Shown here: positions 14,179 to 27,000 of the stretch, in pieces
Layout of the letters: the number at the start of each line of letters is the position of its first letter
How positions within the stretch are numbered: position 1 is the stretch's first letter
NCBI GenBank assembly: GCA_903813345.2
Contig: CAIIXF020000004.1
Span: 2,497,525 to 2,561,524 of the forward strand
Reading direction: 5' to 3'
Source: Owenia fusiformis
Taxonomy: Eukaryota; Annelida; Polychaeta; Sabellida; Oweniidae
Length of the DNA: 64,000 bases
Notes under the pieces: model-generated
The model's input: only the letters and a program-made list of their open reading frames with translations
What the model was told of the DNA's origin: nothing
Databases searched by the model: none
Position numbers and translations under genes: made by a program

Positions 14179-15913
14179 AAAGGAGTGGTATCGATATGGA
14201 GAACTGAATTCAACAATGTTTTCCTCTTAAACCAATCATTGAAAACATTCTGTAAAAAACACCGGTATTTTATGAAATGTTGACTGATTGACAACAATTT
14301 AATGCGAAAATTATTTAGAAATATTTTATATAACTGTTTTTTTGTTAACATTTTTTGTTTTTCTAGTGCAATTGTTTTTGCTCTTTCTACCAATTCTTGA
14401 GAATGAAATAAAATGTCTTTCCGAACCTTGTTGGAACAAAATAGCATATACAACATGTTTTTAGACCTCTCAATATTATAGTTATACAAAGGAATTTTTG
14501 GTTGATTTTAAAAAAGTATTCAAAAAATTAAAACAAAATCCCCCCAAAATAGATAAAAATCAAGATAACCCTTTTATTTCATTAACAAGATACTTTTTTA
14601 AAATCAACCAAAATCTCCTTTGTACAATTACAATATCGAGAGACCTAAACATGTTGTGTTTATGTCGTTTTGTTCCAATGAAGTTCGGAAAGATGTTTCA
14701 TTTCACTCTGGAAACATGATATCAAGAACAAAACAAGTGTTTGATGTGTTTTTCAAAACAATATAGATGAAATTATATATACAGGGTGTCTCAAAAAAAT
14801 GTACCCAAAAGTATATCAAGAGCACAGATAAACCAATCAATATTTTCAGACATTTTTTGCATGGTCATGTAGCCAAAACATGAAAGTTTTCTCCCCAATA
14901 CACCATTTTTATTTCAGTCTTTTCTTTTTGATGCTTTAACCCTTTACCTTTTACAGCACATAATCGATGTAACCTCATATTTCGATGACAGCCTGTATCC
15001 TTACTGCTACATTGTTCATCACATTTGATAATAATTCCGGTGGAATGTTTTGGAATTCTCTTTGGATGTTGCCCTTAAGTTGTACTCGGTCTTTTTGCTT
15101 GGAATGAGCATTAAAACACTCCTTCAAATAGCCACAGAGAAAGATGTTTGAGGAGGACTATGGCAGAACAAACACAGATAATCAGGTCAATTATCGGCAA
15201 ATGATTCAGGAGCTACCTTCAAGAGTTAGGCAGGCTTGCCTGGATACCAAATGATATCCAAATGAAAGCACGGTGGTCTCAAATTGATACACACAACAAA
15301 AGCAACACTAGAATCCCAACCAATGCAGTTTCTTGAACCTCTGACCTCTGTATAGGGGGGCTATAAGACATTGTGAGGGCCTCCCTATTCACCATATTTG
15401 ACGGCCCATACGTTTTTCTCTGAGGCTATTTGAAGCACCATTTTTATGCTAAACCCAAGCTAAGAGACCTAGAACAACTTAAGACCAGCATCCGAAAACA
15501 GAAATCAAAACATTCCACCAGAAATATCAAATGTGATGAACAATGTAGTAGTAAGGATGCAGACTGTCATCGAAATATGAGGTTACATTGAATATGTGGT
15601 GTAAAGGTAACAGGTTAAAGTATCAAAAAGGCAAAACTGAATTAACAACTGTATATAGGGGGAAAAACTTTCATCTTTTATCTACAAGACCATGCAAAAA
15701 ATGTCTGAAAATATTGATTGGTTTGTCTATGGTGTTGATATACTTTTGGGTACATTTTTTTGAGACACCCTATATATATTTTTCGAATTATATTGTTACC
15801 ATTCAAAAGATGACCATTAAATTGACAATGTGTAAAATTTTCAGAATTTGTTGATGACTGGTTTAAGAGAAACGTGTGCGTTCAAAAAGTTCGCCATATC
15901 GATACCCATCTTT
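14179..15913. mobile_element. Inverted-repeat element of the GGTATCGATATGG family, copy 1
   Basis: Ends AAAGGAGTGGTATCGATATGG-like on the left and CCATATCGATACCCATCTTT on the right, interrupted by the mariner at 14782-15772. An inner palindrome (GGTTGATTTTAAAAAAGTAT against ATACTTTTTTAAAATCAACC) lies at about 14498-14610. Non-coding; the open frames in this region are chance products. Confidence 0.72.
14782..15772. mobile_element. Mariner-like element with decayed transposase end
   Basis: Left end CAGGGTGTCTCAAAAAAATG after TA, right end its inverse; arms of about 280 bp include CATTTTTTGCATGGTC and CCTCATATTTCGATGAC. At 15420-15600 the plus strand encodes GYLKHHFYAKP, then LRDLEQLKTSI, then (after a frame change) NNVVVRMQTVI, the usual C-terminus of mariner transposases. 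Stops and shifts make it dead. It is inserted in the 14179-15913 element. Confidence 0.8.
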
Positions 15914-15974
15914 TACAACACATTTAGAATTTGGACTTACGATCCGAAGTATGATATTTCATAAGTTTCCTTTA

Positions 15975-16240
15975 CATCGATCATATTGTACATTATATGA
16001 TAAGGACATGAATTCTAAATACACCCAGACTTTTACTTCATGTTGTATATCATTAGGAAATGAATTCTTAATACACCTAGACTTTTGCATCATAATGTAT
16101 AGCATAAGCACATGAATTCTAAATACCTAAACTTTTACATCATGTTGTATATCATAAGTACATAAACTCTAAATACATAGCCGTTTACATTGTATTGTAT
16201 ATAATAAGGACGTGAATTCTAAATACACCTAGACTTTTCA
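15975..16240. repeat. ~52-bp satellite, short array
   Basis: About five units of TTGTATATCATAAGCACATG + AATTCTAAATACACCTAGAC + TTTTACATCA. It belongs with the larger array at 19.3 kb. Confidence 0.85.
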
Positions 16241-16973
16241 GTCAAGCCACGAATCTCTTTCACATTTGATCAATGTAAAAGTTGAAAAAATGAAATTTTA
16301 GATTGAGATATAAATGCATATACCATTAGCCATGGGGTTTAAGAAGCGTTTCTCAAAATATTTTTATTACCCTTTAAACAATTACTTGATTGTGCATCAA
16401 AACGTAAATATACTCTTAAATTGCTGGTGTCGATGATGGTGCATACATAGGCTTACATTGATTCATGTTTCAAAATTAATTTTGAGTTTAAAGATAAACT
16501 AATGTATTAAGTTTGAAATATTTAATCACATGAACAAAAATAAATTGCAATAGTTGTTGTTTATCTTAACAAGAGAATTTTATTAAGATAATCGTTGAAA
16601 TACATTGTTTTGAGTTTCCCTAAAGATAATTAATTTCAAGATTTTGTTTTCTAAGCTAAATAATATGCCAAGTCAATTCCTCGATGACAAAATGAATGTA
16701 CAAATTAGACACACATGTCTTCTTACATCAAAATACAACATTGTTCCGAATAGGTCAATCACTCCTCCTTGTGATATTAAGTGTCATTTAACAGTGTCGC
16801 TGATGGTCGCTTAGGTTTTTAAACAATAACGTACATAATTTACACATTTAAGGTCGTCTTTTATTGCAATTAAAGCATGTAAACATTTCTCCAATGAGTA
16901 TCCCCTTTACACGAGAATATTTCCCGGAATCATGAAACCAGTCGGGGCATTTAGAGCACTTGATCCATTCGAA
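16241..16973. other. Nothing recognised
   Basis: AT-rich spacer between the short 52-bp satellite array and the decayed gene. No exon or repeat structure seen. Confidence 0.55.
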
Positions 16974-17420
16974 CTACGATTGTAAATACGAATAATAGTT
17001 AACACCGCATGCCTTGCAAATATTTACAGTGTCTGTTCTTTTTATCGGGCCTTTCCTTTTCTTCGCGGAAACCATTGTGTCTGAAGACTTTGAACTTGTT
17101 GATGGGGTTACTAAAGGCCGACGCTTCAATGTGGTTGAAAGAGTGGAAACGTCGGAGGGCGTCGATGCTTTACTTGACGTACTGGGTGTCGGGTGTGCTC
17201 GTCGTGTGGTCCGTTTTGGTTTTAAAGATGGTTGCTCGGTGACCACCTTAGCTGCCTGCTGGGTCTTCCTAACGGTTATAAGGTTTTTCCTTTGCCAACC
17301 ACAGGGTGAGGATGACGTATCTGTTCTGCATGCGTCACAATAGCACGACAATTCTCGCGTTTCAACAATATTATCGGAAACCCCTCTCACAGCATTGATT
17401 CGAAAGGTACCTGGTACTGG
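16974..17420 (-). pseudogene. C-terminal piece of the same decayed gene (Cys cluster plus Ser/Thr/Lys tail)
   Basis: On the minus strand the frame runs from about 17420 through KPVPGTFRINAVRGVSDN, then TRELSCYCDACRTD and CGW, a Cys-rich motif typical of the end of this protein type. It then becomes a Ser/Thr/Pro/Lys-rich low-complexity tail (TPSTSSKASTPSDVSTLS) and ends VNICKACGVNYYSYLQS. No good start codon or splice acceptor precedes it, and TAA interrupts the frame just upstream. It is separated from its N-terminal half by only ~90 bp. Confidence 0.45.
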
Positions 17421-17481
17421 TTTAAGTCCAGTCGCCCTATGTTCAATGTTTTAATAATGCGTTCTGGGATTTCTTGGATTT

Positions 17482-17778
17482 TCATTTGTGTCCTGGCAGT
17501 TTCACTTTGAGACTCTGAGCGTTCCCTTCAGTCTGGCGTGTTTTGATTGTTTCTCTATACACTTGGCGTACGCGTGCCCTATATTCCCGGGATGCCTTGT
17601 CGTTCTTTTCTCTGATCCGTTGAAGAGCTTCAGCAGACAGGTTATTTCTCGGTGTATACGATGCTCGCTGTCGCAATCGTTCTTGCTCTAAGTAGCCTTT
17701 GGTATCTTTCTTTTTCTTTCTCTCCCTGTACTGTAGTCTTAAGGAACGACGACACTTCTCGGCGTTGGTGAGTGCCAT
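17482..17778 (-). CDS. Basic, coiled-coil-like 98-residue ORF (N-terminal half of a decayed gene)
   Basis: Starts MALTNAEKCRRSLRLQYRER and continues with Arg/Lys/Glu-rich helices (REYRARVRQVYRET). This resembles the N-terminal basic module of a widespread family of uncharacterised, probably mobile-element-associated invertebrate proteins (recalled pattern, not searched). It stops at TGA and is followed 90 bp later, in another frame, by the piece at 16974-17390. The long middle part expected between them is absent, so the locus looks like an internal-deletion relic. Either half could still be translated. Confidence 0.45.
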   Translation of the reverse strand: MALTNAEKCRRSLRLQYRERKKKKDTKGYLEQERLRQRASYTPRNNLSAEALQRIREKNDKASREYRARVRQVYRETIKTRQTEGNAQSLKVKLPGHK

Positions 17779-19334
17779 ATTCTTATATCATCAGAAAGGT
17801 CTGATAAGTAAGACAGATATGTTAATGAGAGTGTGGGAAGTTATGCACATTAATAAAATGTCACAAGACTGATTATCCCAATGAAATATTTATTGTTTTA
17901 CAATAATGGCAAGAAATACATTTCATCTAGTGGTACATTGAACGAAATGTTTATAAATTAAGAAATATCGGGGAATGTGCATCTATATTTGTCAGTGATT
18001 TTATAAAACTATGAACTGCTCAATCATCCCAATTCTTGTGTCACATTACCATAGCATTTCAAAACAAACAGAATATGCATCATAAGTAAATAACATGATC
18101 TGCTTAATAGATTCAATTTTACTTATCACTATACGTTGTAATCACAATGAACAATATGCTCTAAATCCTTAGCTCGGTATCACTGTAAAATGCTACACAT
18201 ACAACAAAATAGTCATTTAATGAATGTAGGTTAATTCAACAAATATATAGCATTCGATTATACATGTGACCTACTTAATATGTGGATAGTATTTTGGAGT
18301 CGTATGTGGTGGAGTCGTTGATGGTCGTAAATATTTCAATCTTTACGTGGTCAAAGAATAACATCAATAAAGCGTATTTATATATTATCAATATATATTG
18401 AGACAAACCGTCAACACCATTACTTACATTGAAACCTGATTTTGATTGAAAGCAGAGTGCAAAGACAACGTACTTGTAGAGTCGATGATGATTTTGAAAA
18501 ATAGTACTTTACGTCTAAAAATACGTAACAAGCTAAATATGTTATATTCAAATGTATTTTGAAAATGTTTTACATCCGTTAATACATCCTCCGATTACAG
18601 GGCTTCAAAATTCAGAATATCTTCTTTCTTTTTACCCCCTGCTATAACCAAGTTGGACGCGCCCGATTAAACTGAATCACGTGATCTAATTATGCGCCGA
18701 TGACGTATACATGATTGCTGTCGCAGTGTTGAGACAGCCAATCAAATTGTGAGTTCTCAATCGGGGAAATGCTAACTGCTTATAGCAGGGGGAAGAAGGA
18801 GGTACGGATTCTGGACACCTGCTAAGGAGGATGCCGTTAATAAGGCAATTTATATTTCAAAGAAGTGAATGGGGGATTATCATGAATAGTGCAGAGGCTT
18901 CTCCACACCGTTGATTTCAAGCATGGTGTCGATGATGGTGCCTTCGAGGGCTACACATACTTAATGTCGATTTTCCAATAGTAAATTAGCAAATAAATTA
19001 ATTCCAGCTAACGTACAATCGACACGATGCAGTCTTTATGATGAAATTGTCAATTATCAAAACAAAATACGTCCCAGAATATAAAAAAGTTACTGTCAAT
19101 CAACATAAGGGTGATCGGTTACAAGGCAAAAAATGATAGTTTGGAATGTTCGACGATTGATAATGCGTTCAGCTTTTATAACCCTGAGATAAAAACTAAA
19201 TGATAATTTGCAGGATTAAGAGACGTTTAATTTGATACCAAATACTCATGGTAGAGCGTATATTAAATAGCGGAATAAAAACATATAGTCATGTTACATA
19301 AAATTCGTTATAATGAAAGGAATACGTGGCCTGA
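17779..19334. other. No gene seen apart from the small MITE at 18635
   Basis: Low-complexity AT-rich DNA between the decayed gene and the long satellite array. Confidence 0.55.
18635..18792. mobile_element. Small MITE with CCCCCTGCTATAA ends
   Basis: CCCCCTGCTATAA on the left and TTATAGCAGGGGG on the right, 158 bp. Inside are an E-box (CACGTG), a CRE half (TGACGTA) and an inverted CCAAT (AGCCAATCAAATTG), more promoter words than its surroundings have. No gene lies beside it. Confidence 0.5.
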
Positions 19335-20240
19335 GTGTTTTGCATCATATTGTATATACTAAGTACATAAATTCTAAATACATAGCCGTTTACATCATAT
19401 TGTATATCATAAGAACATGAACTCTAAATACATAGCCGTTTACATCATATTGTATATAATAAGCACATGAATTCTAAATACCTAGACTTTTACATCATAT
19501 TGTATATCATAAGAACATGAACTCTAAATATCTACATGTAGACTTTCACATCATATTGTATATAATAAGGACTTGAATTCTTTTAATACACCTAGACTTT
19601 TACGTCACATTGTATATCATAAGTACATAAATTCTAAATACCTAAAATTTTACATCATATTGTATATCATAAGGACATGAATTCTGAATACACCTAGACT
19701 TTTACATCATATTGTATATCATAAGATCATGGATTCTTAATACGCCTACACTTTTACATCATATTGTATATCATTAGATACACCATATTATCTTAATACA
19801 CCGAGACTAATACATCGTATTGTATATCATAAGCGCATGGGTTCTAAATACACCTAGACTTAATTCCATCATAGTGTATATCATAAGCACATGAATTCTA
19901 AATACCCAGACTTGTACATCATGTTGTATATTATAAGCACATTGATTCTAAGTACACCTAGACTTTTACATCATATTGTATATCATAAGCACATGGATTC
20001 TAAATACCCCTAGACTAATACATTTTATTGCACATCATAAGCACGTGGGTTCTTAATGCAGCTAGTCTTTCACATCATATTGTATATCATAAGCACATGG
20101 ATTCTAAATACACCTAGACTTTTACATCATGTTGTATATCATATATAAAGCACACGGATTCTAAATACACTTAGACTTTTACGTCATATTGTACATAAAC
20201 ATATTGTATATCATAATTAAATTGATTTTAAATATTGTAC
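19335..20240. repeat. ~52-bp satellite, long array
   Basis: About 17 units of the same ~52-bp word, with base changes and small indels. It lies just past the 3' end of the EGF/TM gene. The decayed gene at 17 kb sits between the two arrays. Confidence 0.93.
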
Positions 20241-20992
20241 ACCGAGACAAAATGATATTTGAGTAATGTTTTGGATTTTGTTATTGGCTTCGATGCACTA
20301 CTACAAACGTTATTAGTGAATATTCATGAAATAAGATATACTCAACACTAAATGGGGGATGTAAAAGGATTAAAATCACAAAATCGAAGGTTGAATAATT
20401 AGTCCAGAAATTCCTGCAGTTAAAATCTTGAAATGTAATTTATCTTAAAAAATCTATATGTGGGATTTTTCTTATGGAAACTTTGGACTTAATTTACACT
20501 AAATGCTGAAATAGATAGGCATGTCCATTCATTTTAAGAAAATAGGTCTGACAAACGTTGCCACGAAAGCTCAGGAAAATAAAAATTTTCAATTTTTTCT
20601 ATCTTCGTGCCTTGTTGCAACTTTAATTCCCAATATTCTGCAAAATGTCTCATAAATAGAGAATTTTTCATTGATAATCTTAGACATGTTGAAAAACAGT
20701 TTAAAAGTTAAATGGATATTCGTCAAAGTAGATAAAGTCAAAATGAACTGGATGGTAATAAAATGCTTGAAATCCCTAATAAATTACAAATATTTTGCAA
20801 ATCCCCAAAATGATAAACTTAATATTTACAGAGCATCGTGTGCATAGTAATAAAGAACTTACACGTATGGAGTGAACACATTTTTTTTAATTTTGACCTC
20901 AAAATAATTTTGGTGATGTGGCCCGGGGGAGGGGGTCTACCCTCACTTTCTTTTGTGATAGCCACCCTTCAACTTGCTCTGGTGGGTACATT
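20241..20992. other. 3' flank of the EGF/TM gene, nothing recognised
   Basis: AT-rich DNA between the satellite and the gene's candidate poly(A) signal. Confidence 0.55.
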
Positions 20993-20998
20993 TTTATT
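20993..20998 (-). promoter_or_regulatory. Candidate poly(A) signal of the EGF/TM gene
   Basis: AATAAA read on the minus strand, about 30 bp past the TAA stop of the last exon. It would give a very short 3' UTR. Placement is right, but the hexamer is common in AT-rich DNA. Confidence 0.4.
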
Positions 20999-21029
20999 GC
21001 AATATAATGTACTTTCATCAAACAAAGAT

Positions 21030-24000
21030 TCAGGATTTCTTCATTGTAACGAACAAAATGATACTTCTAGACCAGGAGGATCTTGTACTATCCTCATATT
21101 CTTCGTTATCAAATCTTTCGTATCGACTCCCTCTATCACGTGAAACCAAGGACAATTCTGTGCTTGGTCGACTTTGTCTTTGTTCCAGTTCTTCTTTATA
21201 ATCTTGACAGCAACAGCGACACATCAACGCAATAATTATAGCCAATAGCAAGGCTGCAGAAATCGCAATCAGCATTATCTTCCACCAAAGTAGGCCTAAA
21301 ATGAAAAATCAAAATCAAAAATATTTTAAAACAAACTGTAACACAACTTGCATTGTATAATTACCTACGACATGAAGCTAATTGTAGATAAGATGCCTGC
21401 ACTAACAGATTTATATTTTGAAATAAAATGCACGCACTTTTCAAAAGACAAGTGTATAAAAAGCATTACGGTTTATAAAACTTGGGAGGGCAGTTTACAA
21501 CTCGCTGCAAAATTAGAACATCTACTATTTTTACAAACCTGTTTCACATCTTCTGCCGGCATATCCATAAACACAATTACATTTATGTCCGTCATCACTA
21601 TCAATACAACTTCCCCCATTTAAACATGTGTAACTTTGACATCCATCAATATCTAAAAATGGAAAACATTTTGAATTAGCTATGATAGGTATTCATGTTA
21701 TCGAATAAATATAGTTTTACAACATATAAAACAGTTTTAAAGATTTCAGATTTGATAATTTGTATTGGTTTCCCTTCAATCACAAAAGGTTGCAATTGTT
21801 CATAGATATTTTATATAATGATTTATTCATTTCATGATTATTTTTTACAATCAAGCACAAACAGAAAGGGAAACAGTATCCACTACTTGTAAATGAATAA
21901 GATATATGAATATGTGAATTTTCTTATTTATTTATAAATTATTTGTATTTCTTATATGTGTCATCTTCAATCCCCAAAGTTTATTCCAAAATAGAAGATT
22001 GGTCGTAAAAAATTCATGAAAATAAGAGCTTTTCGAGAAAAAGCATATTGAAAAGAACGCTCATGTTGTTCATACTATTGACTGCTACAGAGTCGATTTT
22101 AAAAGACCTGTACATACCTGTCTCACAATCACGCCCAGTGAATCCTTCTTCGCATGTACATGTATAATTGTTCACAGCATCTTCACATTCTCCATTGATG
22201 CATGGCGAACTCAAACAATCATCTATGTCTACAAGTAGTATGTGGTTTGATTAGTAAATCACTGTTTTCGGGATAAAATACCGAATGACCTTCCAAATCG
22301 GATCCCAAGTAGAGGCTTCTATTTTGATGAACGTGTAGGTTTTTAATGTATTAACACCTTTAGGCTACTTCCAGATTTTAAGAATATGTGATGGGTGGTG
22401 AGGAAATTATGAACACTGAAGAAGATTGTATCAATATCGATTCAAAATACAAAAAGGGTTTTCCTGTTGTCAAACCTGTGGAGGGGAATGTACTTTCAAG
22501 TTTACATTTAGCGCCAGAATCGTTATTTAAAGACTTTGAGAAACAATTATCATATTTAGGTAGAACCAAAGAATAGTCAACTCCATGTTAAATCAATGCA
22601 CCCTTGCTGAAATTCTCATTATCTCAGAAGAACTCAAGTTGATTGGGTCTCAACAAGTAGATTCATGCAGTTGAATAGTATTGCAAGAATCAATTTCAAT
22701 AGTAAGGATAAGGGTTCTTAAACAGGACAATATGCTTGCTTTTAGAAAGGATAGGTATCGATATGGTGAACTGAATTCAACAATGTTTTTCTCTTAAACC
22801 AATTATTGAAACATTCTGTAAAAAAACATTCTCAATTCTTGAGAATGAAACAAAATGTCTTTCCGAACCTTGTTGGACCAAAATAACATATACAACATTT
22901 TCTTAGACCTCTCAATATTTGCATTTATACAAAGGAAATTTTGGTTTATTTAAAAAAAAGTTTGCAATAACTTAAAACAAAAACCCTCAAAATAGACAAA
23001 AATTAACTTAAAGATAAACAGTTTATTTCATTAACAAGATACTTTTAAAGATTCAACCAAACTTTCCTTTATACCTAAACACATTGTTTTTATGTCGTTT
23101 TTTTCATTGAGGTCTGGATAGATGTTTCATTTCATTCCGAACATATGATACCACGAACAAAAGAAGTGTCTGAGGTGTTTTCTAAAACAATGTAGAGAAA
23201 TGGATGTATGTATATTTCAAATAATAATATTACCATCCAAAAGATGACCATTAGATTGACGATGTGTAAAATTTTCAGATACCACTCCTTTGCATTGGTA
23301 CTAAAAGCCACTAACCTGTCTCACATAGTCTGCCAGTATAACCAGAGATGCAGTTACAAGTATAACTATACACACCATCTATACAAGATCCACCATTCTT
23401 ACAATGTGAACCACCAAACAGTAAGTCTTTGCAATGATCAATATCTGAAATTCAAAATGGCAAATACAGCAAATCAAAGAAATCTTTTTCTTATTAAATT
23501 CCAAAAAGATCGTTCGTGACTATCTTCTTGATTACCCTTTTGTATGTATGTATAATTTATTTGCCTCTTAATAACAAGAGAGTTACATTCACAATTTCAT
23601 ACAAAATAATTAAAAAGTAAAAGCATCAAACAAAGATTAATAAAAAGTAGGTAATGTACAGAAATTAGACATTTACGACTCGGGAACGTTTTAAAAACCC
23701 TGATTCTTGCATTTTTGTGGAAAAAAATCGAACATACCATCAAGACAAGTCCATTTTGGAAATTTCTTAACCAATCTTTTAACTATCATTAAATCCCAGC
23801 TGGATACAGAGGTGGGATTGTCTATAGCTCCAGTGTTAATATCGATGGTATTCGAACAAGCAAGATAATTTGTGGAATCAAAATCAGTGTCAATCACCCA
23901 TTTTCCCGTTCTTCCAGTAATAGTTCTTCCAGTTAATACAAAGTATATGAAGTAGTCTGCATTACTACGTTTCCTGTAACTAGGCATATTCGCAAATGTC

Positions 24001-27000
24001 CTATAATTATTCTCATATACACCGTTCATTGAAGAATTCTCCATACCAGAGAGCTGAATACGTCTACATATGTTCCCTATAAAAGCAGAGTCAGATGCAT
24101 ATAGGGGGTGAAAAACTGCAAGTAATGTGTACAGTTGACATACCATTACTTACAATCTCAAATACGATACTTCCCAAAAGATATGTTATCAATTGGTGAA
24201 GTAATGTAATGTGAATGTAATGGCTTAACAATGAATCTTGGTGATTAGGAAAAATAATGGCCAAAACGTATTTTTAATTAAATTCTAATAAAATATACAA
24301 AAATATTTTTCAAATTTTTTTTTTCAAAATTATCTATACAAAATTATGCTTTACCATCTAAGCAATCTAATTCAACATGCTGTCGTTTCCAGGTACTCAC
24401 ACCAATCCACCAATGGTTCGTTGAAATTGGATCGAGTCCCCTATCAATAGCGGAAATTGCACGAATGCTAGTATCATCAAAATCATCATCTATCACCCAG
24501 GCAGCTTTGGAGACTATGTAATACAGGTAATACCTCATGGGGGCCACGTGGTTATAACTAGGCCTGTGACCAATAGATTTATTGTTATTCTCAAAGATGC
24601 CGCTATATGCAGTAGTCTCAGATAGCTTTAAATGCCTGCACGTGTTTATACCTATAAATAAAGTTTCAAATTAACGTATTTTGAAATGCATTTGATTCAT
24701 AAAGTTCGTGTCCGATCCAATCAGTACAAAGCAAGGAAGAATTGAAACTTTTGTGAAATACATAAAGTTTATTAATGGGAAGGGCTGAATATGAGTTTTA
24801 TAAAGAGTGTCATTCTGTTAGTTGCGAGAAAATATGAACATAATATTGAATAATAAAACCCATATTCAATGCCTTACCAAGAAAGAAGCGTTTTATACCA
24901 TAAATTGGTATGGATATCACAAGATGATATTGGTATAAGCATAAAACTGTTTATTTTCATAAAATTTAAAATCAACACTTAATAACTTATGCTTTTTGTC
25001 GTTTGAAAATGAAAGAAAAGTGAAACCTTTCGAGAAAATGAGTTTTTAAAAGAAAATATTCTATAAAATAAAGAAATGCGTTTGGAAAAGTAAAAATAAC
25101 TTCTAAAAAAGTAACCGGGAATTAATAGTATCATGATATAAGTAAGATCCAAGTCACAGGGAAAAGGGTCTTATCACAGATGTTTTCAATATTCTGTTTT
25201 TTATCAAACAAAGCACACGTGTCTTAACAATTTTGCATATATAAACCAAAAAGTCGGATTTGAATTCAGCACATTTTCCTCTAAATCTTTGACACATTTT
25301 TGGCTCTGTAGCACAATTTAATGTTTGTGATAAGACCGGTTCTCCCATGGCCTCATATATATACCTTCTTTGAAAGCTACTATTGATATTCCGTCCATTA
25401 CTGCCCAGTCATAGCCGTCATCATTGGCCGTGTACAGAGGCTCGGTTATAAATTCTGGGAACTTTGCATCACTTTCGATCTTCACATACAAGGATTTGCT
25501 TCCTATTTTTCTACCTATCGCCCAAACTAACCATGGGTCTACTGAGTAGTAGAGGTACAACTCTCCCGACTCATGTCGATAAGATGGTCTATGATTGAAA
25601 AGCAGAGTTTGATTCGAGGCATCTACTTCTAATGTATACACACCAAACGTCAAATTGTTATATAATTGTCTTGTTTCCCCTCCTATGTACAGCATTGGGC
25701 TTGGATTGAGTGCAGCTGAAAATATTGGAGAGGTTAAGCTAACGATGTTTTTCACAACGTAACCGTGAACGCAAAGTACAAAAATTAACAAAGGAATGTA
25801 TCGAGCGCTCATAGTTTTATGCGCGCTTACACCCCAGTCACATTTGTCGCACGGCGGCCGCAAGTCGACCGCAGATCAATTAAATCGGTGAATTTCTGCG
25901 GCGAGCGTAGAAAAACTACGCTCGCCTTGCGGCCTCCGTACGGCCTATGCAGATTTTTACAGGCCGCAGGGAAGGCGTAGAAATTATATGTCGGAGTTAT
26001 AATATTTGTTCATTTCTGAGGTCCCCGTAGAAATCAACTGGCTCAACAAGATTGAATCATTATTTGTCAATGTTTCACGATCACTTTTCATTTGATATTA
26101 CATCCTAGCACTTTGAATAACATTTATAAATTGTCCTGATGTAAATAAAATGAAAAAAACTATTATTATCAATAGAAATTTAAAATTCACCGTGCGGCTG
26201 CCGTGAGAAATGTGACTGCAAAAGTATGAGAGCGCAGAAATTCTGCGGCGAGCGTAGAAAAGCTACTGGCCGCAGAAATGATAGACCGCAAGGTCGCCGT
26301 AGGAAATGTGACTGGGGTGTTAGTCTACTTCAGATACTCTTTCAGCTTCAGAGTTTCGGGTTTAGAACGGGAGTTTTTGAAATTTGACGTTGGGTCAAGG
26401 GGAACCATTTTACTCGTGTCTATTGAACACTATGCTGTCAATTTTGATTTCGATGCACAGTTGAATTCTTGCTGAACACGATGATGTATGCCATGCATGA
26501 TTTAGCGCCAAAAATCTTACGAAACCAGCTCGTTTAAAATATGTATTAGAAAACCAGCTATAAAACCGCATCAATGACATACTATGGAATCATTACACGC
26601 TATGGTGTAGTCTAAACAAACACTGGATTTGAACGGCTATTTATATGAGAAGGCTACATGAATTTGTATATGGTCGAGTTATACGTACAGGTTCAGTTTC
26701 GATTATGTATGCAAAGCTTAACCTCTCCAATCATATCGACGAAAACGTATCAAGCAGTGAAGAAAACAAGGCCATTGATTGAATGCCAATGTATCATTTT
26801 CGGGTTTTTCAAATACCCTAGCTTTTCCCCCTCGTGTGTTTAGGGCGAGTACAGTGGCTTTCATCAATATTCCCATTTTTAATTCACACTGACACCATTT
26901 GGCGTTCAACATAGAAATAAATTTACATCGACAGATTATCTTGATCACCAGTTCTTATGAAGGTTGAGAACGATTGTATAAAAGCAACGATTTTAAAATC

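Noticed and set aside
17009-17343. Plus-strand open frames opposite the Ser/Thr/Lys-rich decayed ORF
   Set aside because: Antisense shadows of the minus-strand frame.
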